64,000 nucleotides of DNA from Artocarpus heterophyllus (lineage: Eukaryota; Streptophyta; Magnoliopsida; Rosales; Moraceae), in contig CM046343.1 in NCBI GenBank assembly GCA_025403435.1, positions 29,247,742-29,311,741 on the forward strand, given 5' to 3'. The translations under genes and the position numbers were made by a program. The notes beneath the pieces were generated by a model. That model was not told where the DNA came from and did not search any database. It saw only the letters and a list, made by a program, of their open reading frames with translations. Position 1 is the first letter of the stretch; the number at the start of each line of letters is the position of its first letter. Below, piece after piece: positions 49,167 to 60,947 of this stretch.

Positions 49167-50668
49167 ATGGCTTCTCTTATGATCAAATCTTTTCTTGTCA
49201 TTTTCCTCTTGCTCTTCATGGACATATCTTCAGGTAAGCAAGATTTCGATATATGTATTTTGAGTCCTTCTTTAGTGAGCATTCTTACGATAACGTATGT
49301 TTTTAAACAATTAGATTATGTTAAAATCATATTTTTTGTATATCTGATGGTTAAAAAATAGATATTATCGATAAATTACTTTAATGGCACCTACTAAAGA
49401 AATCATTATCTCTTTTTTTATTATTATTTTTGGGGAGAAAAAGGAGGAGGAAAGTTTAATCACTTTGCCCTTTTCATGCAGGCAGAGTCAAAGGTTTTGT
49501 TGAAGTGAAGCCAGCATTCCCAACGAATGAGGTAACTTGGCCCAAAGCATGACGCAAAGAAAAAGTTCACTAATTTCTTTTATTTTTAATGCAAAAAAAG
49601 TCACTAAATTACTCGTTGGGGGTTGTTTTGTTAATAATGGAGAGAATTGATGGCTAACATATAATATTCCCTCAAATCTTAGGTAATAATCCTTTCTAAT
49701 CTCCTCAGATAATTCTGTGCACCAAACACTAATCTTTATATCCTAATTCAAGATTATTTTTAAGAGATTTCTTTTTTTTTTTTTGAGGAATTCTTAAGAG
49801 AATTCTAAGGTAGGCTATAGAGAAAAATACTATGTTAGTACTATTTCTGTTTTGGAGTATCAAATTTTTTATTAAATTTCGTTAAATTTTTATTATTTTT
49901 TACTCATAGGATTTTAATAGAATTTGACATTCACAAAATAAAAAAAGATAAAAATTCCTACCATAGAAGTATCCTTGTTGTTATAAGACAAAGGAGCCAA
50001 GAGTCTTTCGATCTCTACCATTTCATTTTATTTTGAGTTTATTCACTTATTGTTATCATATGATTACCATAAAACAATTAAAGTCATTAGATTGAGTATA
50101 ATTGTATTATCATAATCCTTTGTGATTATAAGTATTACGTATCAAAAGAAAACGTTGACGTGCTTTGTTAACAGTTTTCCTGATATAATTATTTTTTCGT
50201 TATTTTTTACCAAATATCCTTGATACAAATAAATCCTTGAAATATAGTCACTGTTCTCATTTTACTGTCACAATTACCATAATAACCTCGTATTATTATC
50301 AACGTTACACAACAAATTATAAATGTTATGTAAAAAATAAAGGGTTATTTGCTGTGATAATTACGTAACATTACTTTTAAGAATTAGTGGTAACTATGTA
50401 ACGTTACTGTAATTAGCACTGAGGTAAGTGACACGAACCCTTTTATTTTTGTTTGTTTCATATAAAAACAACCAAAAAAATGTTACCAATTAATGATGTT
50501 TTTTTATCATAATTTATGTTCTCTGATTTAAGTTTGGTATTTGTTGTATAGAAGGGGCACATTGTTGAGAAGAAGATAATCAGAAAGCTCGTAGCACTTG
50601 ATGATTACGGAAAGCCAGAACATAATCCCAAACATGATTTTAAGAAGCCTGGTGGGGGCAAACGCTGA
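49167..50668 (+). CDS. PSY-family sulfated peptide precursor (copy A)
   Basis: Three exons with GT-AG borders: 49167-49233, 49482-49531, 50552-50668; 77 aa. Exon 1 encodes a signal peptide (MASLMIKSFLVIFLLLFMDI). The last exon holds the candidate mature peptide DDYGKPEHNPKHDFKKPGGG. It matches the PSY pattern DYxxPxxNPxHD of Arabidopsis PSY1 (DYGDPSANPKHDPGVPPS), including the Asp-Tyr that tyrosylprotein sulfotransferase modifies. The Pro after HD is Phe here, and the tail GGGKR is basic. PSY peptides are secreted growth signals perceived by leucine-rich-repeat receptor kinases. Intron phases are 1 and 0, the same as in the gene at 54046. The region between signal peptide and mature peptide is basic (EKKIIRKL), typical of a processed propeptide. 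No transcript evidence can be given from sequence alone. Confidence 0.85.
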
Positions 50669-50722
50669 TCATCATATTTCATGCCTATAATACTCCTTGT
50701 TACACCCTTCAATGTCTTTGAG

Positions 50723-50765
<43 letters not shown>

Positions 50766-53700
50766 TAACAATAAATTATTAAAGCTATTCTTCTAGGAAG
50801 AGAGAGAAGGGTGTGTTCTTAAACACAAATATCACAGGTTGTTATGTTATTTGATGTTAAAGTTAATAAAGCATGAAAAGCTTATAATTGTACTGCTATA
50901 TATTCTCGGCATTGGAGGAAAAAATGTTGTACGTTTAAATATTAATGAGATGTTACCTTTGATTATAGCACACATATATGATTTATTTGTAGTACTTTTT
51001 ATTCAATCTTGGATATTTATTTTGATGCGAAATTGATTATTGTTTCCAAGATGGTTGATCCAAAAAAATCAAAAAATTAATACGTGTTGAATTTGAGTGG
51101 TAGGGGAAAAAAGCAGTCGTATTTATAATTAACGAAGAGAGAATCAATCAATATATAGGAAGGCTAAAGTGAACACAAAGATGGGTATTGATTAATAGAT
51201 GGAAAAGACCTCGTGTGTTTTTCATTTTTCATTTTTTTAATTCCTTCTTGGGTTTCTTTCCTTTCTCCAATATTGATGACCTAATTTTCATATCCTATGA
51301 GAGGGACATAGTTCTATTACAATGCAGGATCATGTCTGCCACTAATTACCATCTTTGAAGCAAAAGCTTTTCCAATGTACCATGAATCAAGATGAGAATA
51401 GCTACTATAGAAAGAGATTTGTTAAAGCAATAGGAAGTTAAACAGAAGAAGAAAAATAAACGGAGAATTTAGATGAGGTTTATAATGGTTCACTTTTAAT
51501 GAGAGATAGTTACAGTCATTTACTAATGCTATGAATACTAATTATATGTTACGTAGCCCGGGATGTAAGGTGAAATACTTGATTATTTTGAGAATGATAA
51601 TTAAAAAATATATTCTAATTTATATAAGCTTAATAAGGTGTTTGGTAAATGAGTTAAATATTGTAGTATGTGAGAGTTTTACACTATAGCTAGTGTATGA
51701 GAACTTTACATTGTGGTCGGTTTAAATTCATGAGCTTGAACCGTTTTGCCAAACACAAGGTAAAACATTATTATTGTTAATTCAGGATTAACGAATTAAA
51801 GTATGTATTTCTGTTTAGCCTGAAATTAGTAACTCATGCACTTCATCCTAGGCCAAGGAATGAAAACCAAAACTTATAAGGTTTGACTTCTTAGGTGAAG
51901 AATCAATGATGTTTTAATGAAGTCATAAGAGACTAATTGCTTGTTTGATTAGCATCTGTGGATGGCAATCAATCTCATTTTGTGTAATTAGCCAACCACA
52001 GAGTTGGCGTAAAAGGATGGATAATAATTATGCAAAATAGTGGACCTGGGTGAAGAAGGCACTAAAGCAGGAAACAATGGACTAAAAGCTTTTTCCTCAT
52101 TGTCAATATAGCTGGCATAGTTGGAAAGTCAACTTCTGAGAAAGTTCTGGAAAATAATATGATGATTTGACGACCACCATGGATCTTCTATATATTGCAT
52201 CATATATATATATATATGTATATATCATTTAGCTTTCTTTCTAGATGATAAGCACAAATGAAGGGGGTGGGTGAGATTGCCATGTTCATTTTTATCTTTG
52301 CTTTGGAATCCCTGCTAAAATCTTAGACCCAAATGGCCGGATTCCCAAATTGGCAAAAAAAGAAAAAAAAAGAGACAAAAAAATTATTGGGTGTAAATTG
52401 AAGGAAGGAAAAAAGGTCATGCATAGGTCATGGTTGTGATCCTTGGAGTTTCTATTATGTGTTTAATTACAAAGTTGATTAAATTTGTACATAATTCTAT
52501 ATATTTACTATTTAGAACCCTTTTTGTTTTATGAAACAGACAAAATTAATAAACCTTTTGAAAACAATATCAATGCAATTGAAATATAAAGTGGGATTAT
52601 ATTTGCCAACCCAAAATTAATATAATGTAAACCTTGATATGAAGTTTAGGCCTCAATTCTATCTGCAGTTTTATTTCTGAGTTTCTTTATTCTTTCTGGC
52701 AGAATAGAGCTCAAGAAAGAATCTAGGGCTACGCATTAAGCTCCTGAAGAAGACAACTTCTTATTGGATGCATGAAAAAGAAAAGAAAAAGGCAGAAAAA
52801 ATATACATAATAATAGAAAAAGGAGTTTATATAATGAGTTTCTTAATTAGTACTTGTGATTAGCTTCAATAAATATTCATGGTTTTTCACCTGAAAGCTT
52901 TGTTTTGTTATGATGTGTAGGCCTTTGTTATTATGTCTACCGACAACCTCAAGTTGTGCAAGCAAACACATGACTGGAATCTTAATCATTTTTAGTACTT
53001 AATTAATTGCTCTTAAGGGCCACCATTAACAACAAGCAATCCTTATCATAGCTGATTTATGGAAATAAAAAAAAACTCAATCCAACTCAATTATAACTAT
53101 CATATATAGATATAGATATGCTTGACTTGACCTACTCAAATAAGCTATGTGCATAATTCTTTCCCACAGTTTAACTATAAATTAATCAATGGACACCCAA
53201 AGCTCTCTTAGTTTCATCTTAATAAACTTGAATACATGTTATATTTATTTAAAAGTTCAAGTTTATGATTTAAATTTAAGTATTTTTGGGATAGCATTTT
53301 TAATATTACAACCACAAACGACTGAAGGATCATATAGATTTATATAAGTTATTTTAAAAATCAATTTTATTTAGTAGTAATATATTTTCTAGATTAAACA
53401 GCACAACATAAGATAGAGATGGGACCCGAATTTAGGAGGATACTGGTATATAAGCAAAAAATGTTTGCCTAGTAATTGAATTGAGAGCTCAAAACTTTCA
53501 CTAATTAGATGAGAATATATAAAGGGATCTAATTGGTAGGTCATAACTAAAAATGGAATAATACCTAACATGTGAAAATGGCCCTCCTTAGTGTGTAAGG
53601 AGTTGCATTTGTTTAGATATCAAAAGGGAAGTGAATTCCAAAAGCTGAACAAAAGCCACAAACTATGTTGTATTGTCCCACACCAACACTATTGCCTTGG

Positions 53701-54045
53701 GCAGAAAAAAGTAGAGACTGAAATTGTTTTTTTTTTTTTTTGTAATTTTTTTTTCTATGCAGGAGAGAATTTGGTGCATGTTTGACTTTATACTATAGGG
53801 AATAATGGGGGAATGTATTTTGAAAAATAATTCCACAAAGCTCAATTTGTGGGGTGGGCAATCATGATAAGCTGTTTTGGCTCTATTCCCTTCCCACCCA
53901 AATAAAAGCAGACCTTCCCTTCTTCTGAACATATCAATAGTGAATCTCTTTCATATCAAACAAAGTTGGAAAAGAGAAGAGGCACAAAAAAAAAATAAAA
54001 AAAAATCAAACGAAACAATAATCCTAATTTTTTCCTGATCACCAG
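50669..54045. other. Spacer between the two PSY-type genes
   Basis: 3.4 kb, AT-rich, no codable exon found. (TA)n at 50726-50761, shortly after the copy A stop and probably in its 3' UTR. MITE-like copy at 51640-51765. (TA)n at 52203-52220 and T runs near 53727-53740. The 150 bp before 54046 are A-rich (leader of copy B); no clear TATA box was chosen. Confidence 0.55.
51640..51765. repeat. Small dispersed MITE-like repeat, copy 3
   Basis: Inverted ends GTGTTTGGTAAA and TTTTGCCAAACAC, with GAGAACTTTACATTGTGG inside, the reverse of the TGTAAAGTTCTCA word of copy 1. The clearest terminal inverted repeat of the four copies. Confidence 0.55.
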
Positions 54046-54535
54046 ATGATGTTCAAGGTCTTCATCCTTGTCTGCCTTCTACTCTTTAACTCCTCGGTTT
54101 CAGGTACGATTAAGTGCAAAAACAGTATTAATTAAGCTGTTTAATTTTGTTAAATTTAATCAATTCTCTCTTCTGAATTAAATCTATGCAGTTTATGACA
54201 ATAAACCTTTCTCTTAACTTGCAGGAGGAGCTGATCATTACTCCAATGGTGCTAGTAAAATGGAAAACATCAATAAGTCACCATATGATCATGGGGTAAT
54301 TAAGCTATTTTTAACCAAAAAAAAAAAATCGCATGAACTATATGTACACATACAAATTATATATTCTTTTTTGTGATTAGTTTTTAATTATCTTAATCAT
54401 CTGATGTTGTAGGTATTGATCATCAACGTGATGAAGAAATCAAGAAAACTCATGAACCAGATGCAGGTTGATGCAATGCTAGATTATATCGACCCGAGAG
54501 CCAATCCGGTACATGATCCCAAAAAAGGGAACTGA
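54046..54535 (+). CDS. PSY-family sulfated peptide precursor (copy B)
   Basis: Three exons: 54046-54103, 54225-54295, 54413-54535, with GT-AG introns in phases 1 and 0; 83 aa. Exon 1 gives the signal peptide MMFKVFILVCLLLFNSSVS. The C-terminus LDYIDPRANPVHDPKKGN matches the PSY core DYxDPxANPxHDP better than copy A does, ending four residues after HDP. The preceding segment is basic and Met-rich (MKKSRKLMNQMQ), a plausible propeptide. Expected fate: secretion, tyrosine sulfation and trimming to an apoplastic peptide ligand. Sequence between the motifs has diverged from copy A, so the duplication is not recent. Two adjacent ATGs (54046, 54049) are possible starts with the same outcome. Confidence 0.88.
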
Positions 54536-54679
54536 TCATGGTGATCCATGATCAGGTGGCAAGCTAATTAAGTTTGAAATTAAGTGTGATCCGGCAAGTG
54601 AGATTAATAATTAATCCATGATGAAGAACTAAGAAAAAACCTCTCTTCAAGGCCAATATAAACGCACTTTGGTGCAACT

Positions 54680-54969
54680 ATGAGTGTTTATGTAGTTAAG
54701 TGAGAGATGGTGTGCATGAGTGAGTTTGATATGATCAATATTAATGGTGTGATTAAGCACATGTATATTATGTTTGTGAACGAGCATGCATTGTATTATT
54801 AATAGTATTGGAGATGTGAAATTTTTAATCATAATTTGCTTGTTTTTATGCTTCTAGGGAAAAAAGGATACATGGTTTTTGATTGCTTACTTGAAGAGAA
54901 GAAAATTCAGCTGAGATATCTGGATATTCTCCTAAATGCTTATCTATTATACTTAATTTAGTCTTTATC
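54680..54969. repeat. 3' flank segment of PSY copy B, duplicated at 59317
   Basis: 290 bp, starting about 145 bp after the stop of copy B, matches 59317-60002 once the MITE there is removed. Shared lines include GAGTGAGTTTGATATGATC, GAGATGTGAAATTTTTAATC and GAAAATTCAGCTGAGATATC. It carries a single ATG (54872-54874) where the other copy has the MITE insertion. Confidence 0.9.
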
Positions 54970-56058
54970 CATTTCAAGGCCATTTTTTTGCAACCTAATC
55001 TTATATATATACATATAAGATCATAATCAACTAAGGAAATATTGCAATATAGGAAATTCAGCAACTCACTCAAACACCCTCCTTCCATACAGATGATCAT
55101 CTCACAAAGTTCTTCATTTATTCTACCTTTAACTGGAAAAAGAAAATTCCGTAAAAAAAATATGAGAAAAAGAATCTCTTTAACTTAACTAATTAGAAAA
55201 TATATTTAAGATTTTATTGTAGTTATCAAATGTTGTATAGTGAATTTCTTTCTTTCTTTCCTTCTTTCTCTCCTTCCTGCTTGTTTCTAGCCTTTTGGTT
55301 CCTTTTGATGTGTGTGTGTGTGTTTTTTTTTTTTTTTTGCCAAATAAAAATTTTGGCCGAAATTTCAGGGTTAAAAATGTTACTGATTGCATTAATCATA
55401 TACAGATTTAACTAGTAGTAAGCAATTAACAACCTTTTTCTTGAAGGTCAAGTAATTTACAACTTTCACTTCAAGTTGACTAATTAAAGAAAATGTGCAT
55501 TTTTAACCTAAGTCACAAACAAGCTCAAAAATAAATGGTTGGTTATTATAATTCAAATCTGGTAATAAAAAACAAGGTTTTTTTTTTATGCGGAATAGGA
55601 TCAGATACTTTTAATATTTTGGTAAATTTATCTTTAAAACTTTATTTAGGTTTAAGTTTATATCTCATATAGGATTATTAAAAATATTTAGTTACGTTTA
55701 TTTTATTAGTTTATATCTCTATAAATACATTAGTGAATATTGTAGTTCCAATTCAACAATGATTGACCAATAAATCAATTATCTCGCTCTATATTCTCTC
55801 TCTCTCTTGATCTTATTATCTCTCTTTCTCTCATCTTTCTCATTCAATATCTCTTTTTCTTTCTATCTGTCCTACATCATTCTTTCTTAATCGTGAAGAA
55901 TATGAGCGTACTGGTTTGAAAAAGAACTTTGCACATCGATTGATCTTGGACTTATAAGTACCTTTCTGGGTGGGTTCATTCAGTCTCAAAAAATGGAGAC
56001 ATTTGTTCAACTCAATTATCTCGTTCTCAACATACTATGTATAAGTTGTCTAAGCTAC

Positions 56059-56100
<42 letters not shown>

Positions 56101-56968
56101 TAAGTTGTGAGAGTGGTTGATCATCACGATTGCGAAAGTTGAGTTGAGCTTAGACTGAATATTCGAAGCTGAAATTTAAATTTCGAGTATGATATTCTTG
56201 CCAAGATTTGACCCTAGACCAAGTAAAATGTATTTAGACACTTAATCACGTTTAGACTTTAATTACTTCAGAAATTATATGCGGCAAAAAACCAAAACAT
56301 TTTAAGCTTAGTTCTTAGTTTTAGAAAAAATTGAGGACTAATATCAATTGATGTAGATATGACAGTTCAAAACAGAGTCTTATAAGGTTTTTTTTTTTTT
56401 TTTTTTCATATCATACCAAAGAAATCTATAAGAGAAGTTGTTGTCTGGCGGTTATTATTTTCATTCTATACCTTGATCAATAGATAACATTGTTCACAAA
56501 AAAAAAAAAAAAAAATCTAAAGAATTTCAAATCTTTTGATATATTTTTATACTATGCGGATAACTTTGAAAGGATAAAGAATTCCAAGAGTATTTCTCAA
56601 GCCCCCTCTTCAACATAAGCTTCGTCTCGTATCATATTTAACCAACAAGAGATGTTCGATTAATTTGTGCTTATCAGTCTCTCAACATCATTAACATAAA
56701 AACGAAATATTCTTAAAAAAAAGTGTATTTAATATAAAGAGGGTGGTTTGTTTGCACATAGAGGATTTGTTTGGTAAAGGTGAATTCTAACTCATTAATT
56801 GTGATTGTTACAGTATAAAACTTTCGCATAATACAATAAAAAATAAAAATATGCTATAATGTAAAGCTCTTATAAGCTACAATATTTTAGTTCTAACTTA
56901 AAGTTTCAATTACATTTCCCAACGCTGATATGTATATAGGTTTGAAGTAAAATGATTTATCTACTTTG

Positions 56969-57001
<33 letters not shown>

Positions 57002-59316
57002 AGGCTTTAGTTTTGCCAAATTTTGTCGTTTTCAGCTCTTCTTTATGTGAGTCAGTTGTGTGAGTTTTGGTTCCTTACCTTCTCACGTGGTAACTATGCC
57101 AATTTAAAAGTAACTGTGTCAACAAAAATAAATTACCACAAAAAAATAATTATACTTTTTCCATCAAACATGTTGAACTTTATGGTAAGGTTATTCATTA
57201 GTTGTGATACAAAACTCTACTCATTTAATATTAAGCTTACACTTTAGATTTTTCACTTAAACGTATGAAATATTTTAAAAAATAATACCCCTAAAATATT
57301 TTTCCAATTTTTCATCAATATAAACTTTAAGTAGCTTGGATCAATGCCATAAAATATTCTCAAAAATATAAATTCCAATTATCCCTGAATTTTTGTGCTC
57401 AAATTGATAAGCAACAACTCATTTTTTTCCTCTCTCTGGCCAATTTAACATTGTTTTTAGAGATTATTTTTTGCTTCTATAACCTCCTACAGTAGTTTAG
57501 TGTATTTGATAAAGCTATTTTATAAAATTGCTTCTAAAAACTGCTTTCTAGTGGGAAAAGTTGAGAAACAGATTAGAGGTTGCTTTTTTATAGAAGCTTC
57601 TGCTTTTATAATTTAAAATTAATAAACTAACGTTAACAATCATACATAATCCCTAAACTATCTATTTTTTCTATAACAAATTAAAATAACATCAATACAA
57701 GAAGTTTATAATTAATTTATAAAATAATTTTTTAATGTTGTTGTGTTTTTTTAGAGTGATTTTTTATATAGATGTATAATTTATCTCGTGTAACAAAAGT
57801 AATTCATTTTTCTAAAAATATATTATATAATAAAGATAAAATTATATTTCTTTAGCAGTTTAATATACAAATATTTTGTATGTTAATCTTAAAATTAAAA
57901 TTAAAAACTAAAATTATAAACCTTCTTGATAAAGTATGTCTACTTTTATCATTATATATTTACACAATAATTTTATATATAGTTTATCAAACACATATAA
58001 TTCTGCTTTTGGAGCTTTAAAAATAATTTACCAAATGCCTACTTACTTCGATCTACAGCACAACACAATAAAGGCAAACACAATATAACAATGCCAAACT
58101 AGCCACTATATTTAAAGACAAAATTATCCATTGTTAGGTTTGTTCTATTTCTTTTCCATATTTTTTGAATTGTTTTTTCCTTATATATAATGAAAGAGGA
58201 GATAAGGAACGCATTGTTCCTTTTTTCGTCAACCAAAGCACACTGTTTTGGTGCTTTTTTTTTTTTGGCTTTTTTTTCTTAACTTTTTCAATAAATTCTT
58301 TTAATAATTTTTGTTATTTTCATTTTTTTCCCTCCCTTTCTTTTGCTCCACTTTTCCCCCCTAGATTTCATTAATTATCTACTATAATCTATTACCTTTA
58401 AAATAAAAATATGCAATTTTGACTCTTTAATTAAAAAACCCTATAGACATGATCTAACAAAATCGTGACACGTGAGTGTTTAAAAAAAAATCTAACACAT
58501 TATAGTTTACTTGTATTACAATTTGTCTAAAAATATTCAATTTATTCAATAAAGGATTAGATTTGTATATTTCATAAATCTTGAAGTCCTTAGACATAAA
58601 AATTTATACATTGACGGCCAAAATAAAACAAATGCATATATTTTATTTGCGCAAATTAATCTCTTTTTTATTTTTTAAATCTCTTAGTAAAATTTTTCTT
58701 ATATATATATTTTTTATTCATTATCTATCTTATAACAACTTCAATTACAACTTGATACGTGCATTGCATATACCTTGACTAGTTATAAGAAAAGAAAGTC
58801 ATAAAAAGAAAACAAGGAGAGGAAAAAAAAAACAAAACAAAATGAGAAGAGAGCATTCTTTTCTTTATTTAGAGATAGGAAATAAATGTTAGGAAATGAG
58901 AAGGTGAAGAGATATCGTAAATTTGTTAGGAGAGATGAAAGGCAGGTTTAGGTTAGAAAAGCCAATAGTGAAAATAAAAAATAATTTAAGAGATATAAAG
59001 ACGAGTGAGAAAGAAAGTAGAAGTGTTCAAAGATTTGAACCTGGAATGGTCAATGAAGATGAAAAAACTAAATAAAAGTAGCATTCATCGTATCATACTT
59101 AGCAATGTCTAATTCCATTGACGTATGAGAATGACTAGTTATATAAATTTCAAGAGAAAAAGTGTCTTAATTAGGACAATAAGTGGATTGATAAACATGT
59201 ATCTTATATGATTTTCCACATGAAATATTTATTTTTTTTGTCAATAAAAACATCGTGCAAGAATTATTTATTTTATTCGTTAAATAAATAGTTATGATAC
59301 GTAAAACATATAAACA
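54970..59316. other. Intergenic, AT-rich, no gene seen
   Basis: (CTTT)n at 55246-55270, (GT)n-T run at 55311-55337, CT-rich tract at 55785-55870 resembling a decayed LTR leader, (ATT)n at 56062-56100, T run at 56383-56405, A run at 56497-56515, (TA)n(GT)n at 56975-57000. MITE-like copy at 56765-56930. 57495-58035 may be a second MITE type: GTATTTGATAAAGC at the left and the inverse of GGCATTTGGTAAA at the right; the target duplication is not clear. All open frames here lack recognisable content. Confidence 0.5.
56765..56930. repeat. Small dispersed MITE-like repeat, copy 4
   Basis: GTTTGGTAAAGGTG at the left, TGCTATAATGTAAAGCTCT inside (nearly identical to copy 1), and TTCCCAAC at the right. 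Confidence 0.5.
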
Positions 59317-60002
59317 ATGAGTGTTTATATAGTTAAGTGAGAGATGGTTTGCATGAGTGAGTTTGATATGATCAATATTAATATTGGCGTGATTAACAAA
59401 ATGTATATTATGTATTGCGGAAGAGCATGCATTGTGTTATCAATCATATTGGAGATGTGAAATTTTTAATCATAATTTGCTTGTTTTTGTTCTTTTAAAG
59501 GAAAAAATATATATATATGAACTACAAGAAAAACTACATTTAACGACATATTATTTACGACATGTAGTTTTTGAATGTCGTTGAAAAGTACATACAATGA
59601 CATATCCAACAAAGATGTTATTAACGACATTTGAAACAATAATTAACGACATCTATATAGATGTCGTATTAAAGGTCTCCTTTTAACGACAACAGTTTAG
59701 TGTCGTTAAATAATTTAACGACATTAAACTATTGTCGTTAAAAGGAAACATTTAATACGACATCTATATAGATGTCGTTAATTATTGTTTCAAATGTTAT
59801 TAACGACATGTTTGTTGGAGATGTCGTTGTATGTACTTTTCAACGACATTTAAAAACTACATGTCGTAAATAATATGTCCTTAAATGTAGTTTTTCTTGT
59901 AGTGATGGTATTTAATTGCTTATTTGAAGAGAAGAAAATTCAGCTGAGATATCTAGATATTCTCCTAGATGCTTATATATTATACTTAATTTTGTCTTTA
60001 TC
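59317..60002. repeat. Duplicate of the PSY copy B 3' flank, containing a MITE
   Basis: 59317-59519 plus 59905-60002 match 54680-54969. No PSY exon was found upstream of 59317, so only the gene's flank was copied or survives. The match stops exactly where the copia fragment at 60003 begins. Confidence 0.88.
59520..59904. mobile_element. CACTA-type foldback MITE
   Basis: 385 bp, an almost complete inverted repeat around about 59715. Ends (A)ACTACAAGAAAAACTAC and GTAGTTTTTCTTGTAGTG match the CACTACAAGAAA terminus of CACTA elements with one changed first base. The 3-bp duplication ATG lies at 59517-59519 and 59905-59907. It contains at least ten copies of TTAACGACAT or its reverse as subterminal repeats, and no coding capacity. 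It must be mobilised by a transposase made elsewhere. Confidence 0.93.
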
Positions 60003-60947
60003 ACTATTATAGATGATTGTTCTAGTTACATATCTGTGATTAGAACAAAGGATGACGCCTTGGATAAGTTTAAACTTTTCAAGGCTGAGGTTGAGAACCA
60101 AAAAGATAGAAATATCAAAATGGTTCGAAGTGATAGAGGTAGTGAATATTTTTTCAATGAGTTTAATGCCTTTTATGAAGAGCATGGTATTATTCATTAA
60201 AAGTAAGCCCTTTTTACTCCTCAACAAAATGCTTTTACTAAAAGGAAAAATTGGATCTTTAATGATATGATTAACTCTATGCTTCTAAATGCTAAATTGT
60301 CAAATAATTTATAAGGCAAGTTTTACTTTCTGCATGTCATATTCATAATTAATAAGGTTACATCTATGAAAATACATGTTTCTCTATATTTCATATGGAA
60401 AGGAAGGAAACCAAACTTGATATATTTAAAGGTGTAGGGTTGTTTAGCCCTCTGTAGATTACATGACCCCAAATCATCAATGTTAGATGTAAGAAGAATT
60501 AAATGTATTTTTGCAGGATATGCTAATAATTTCAAAGTTATAGATTGTTGAATATAGATTCTAATATAATTGTAGAATCAAGAGATATTGAATTTCTTAA
60601 AAATAAATTTAGTATTGATTCTACCACTGAATTAGAGTATAATGTTGATCAACCATATGACTATACTCCCGATTCCTTCACTAATAAAAGGAAAGAGTCT
60701 ACGACATCTTTCGAACAGAGAAGAAGTCAACATGAAAGAAAAAAAAAGAGTTTAGCATCGGATTTTAGTTCTTCTCAAGCTATGACCTTCTTAGTTAAAG
60801 GAGATAGAAATAGTGTACTTAATAAAATACCATTGTTGCTACATGTTGAAAAAGATGCAAAGACATATAATCTAACCATGTCATGTAAAGATGTCTCCTT
60901 TTGGAGAGAGGCTGTAAATGATTAAATGAATTCAATAATGTCTATTG
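60003..60947 (+). pseudogene. Decayed copia pol fragment (integrase to start of RT)
   Basis: Integrase sequence starts abruptly at IDDCSSYISVIRTKDDALDK (60008 on), followed by MVRSDRGSEYFF, EEHGIIH with stops, FTPQQNAFTKRKNW, and KPNLIYLKV. 60545-60925 runs through the post-integrase linker to SFWREAVND, where reverse transcriptase begins. Several stops and frameshifts. No gag, LTR or target duplication. The lineage resembles that of the relic at 1-2830 rather than the nested copia element. Confidence 0.88.
60940..60947. repeat. 8-bp target-site duplication GTCTATTG, left
   Basis: Identical to 61543-61550. Eight bases is the hAT signature. The sequence is part of the copia frame. Confidence 0.93.

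Noticed and set aside
49234..49361. Single-exon reading of the 49167 open frame as a 64-aa membrane protein
   Set aside because: A consensus donor (CAG|GTAAGC) sits right after the signal peptide, and splicing gives the PSY motif with the same phases as the gene at 54046.
57495..58035. A second MITE with GTATTTGATAAA...TTTACCAAATGCC ends
   Set aside because: Inverted ends are imperfect and no target duplication matches; too weak to list as an element.
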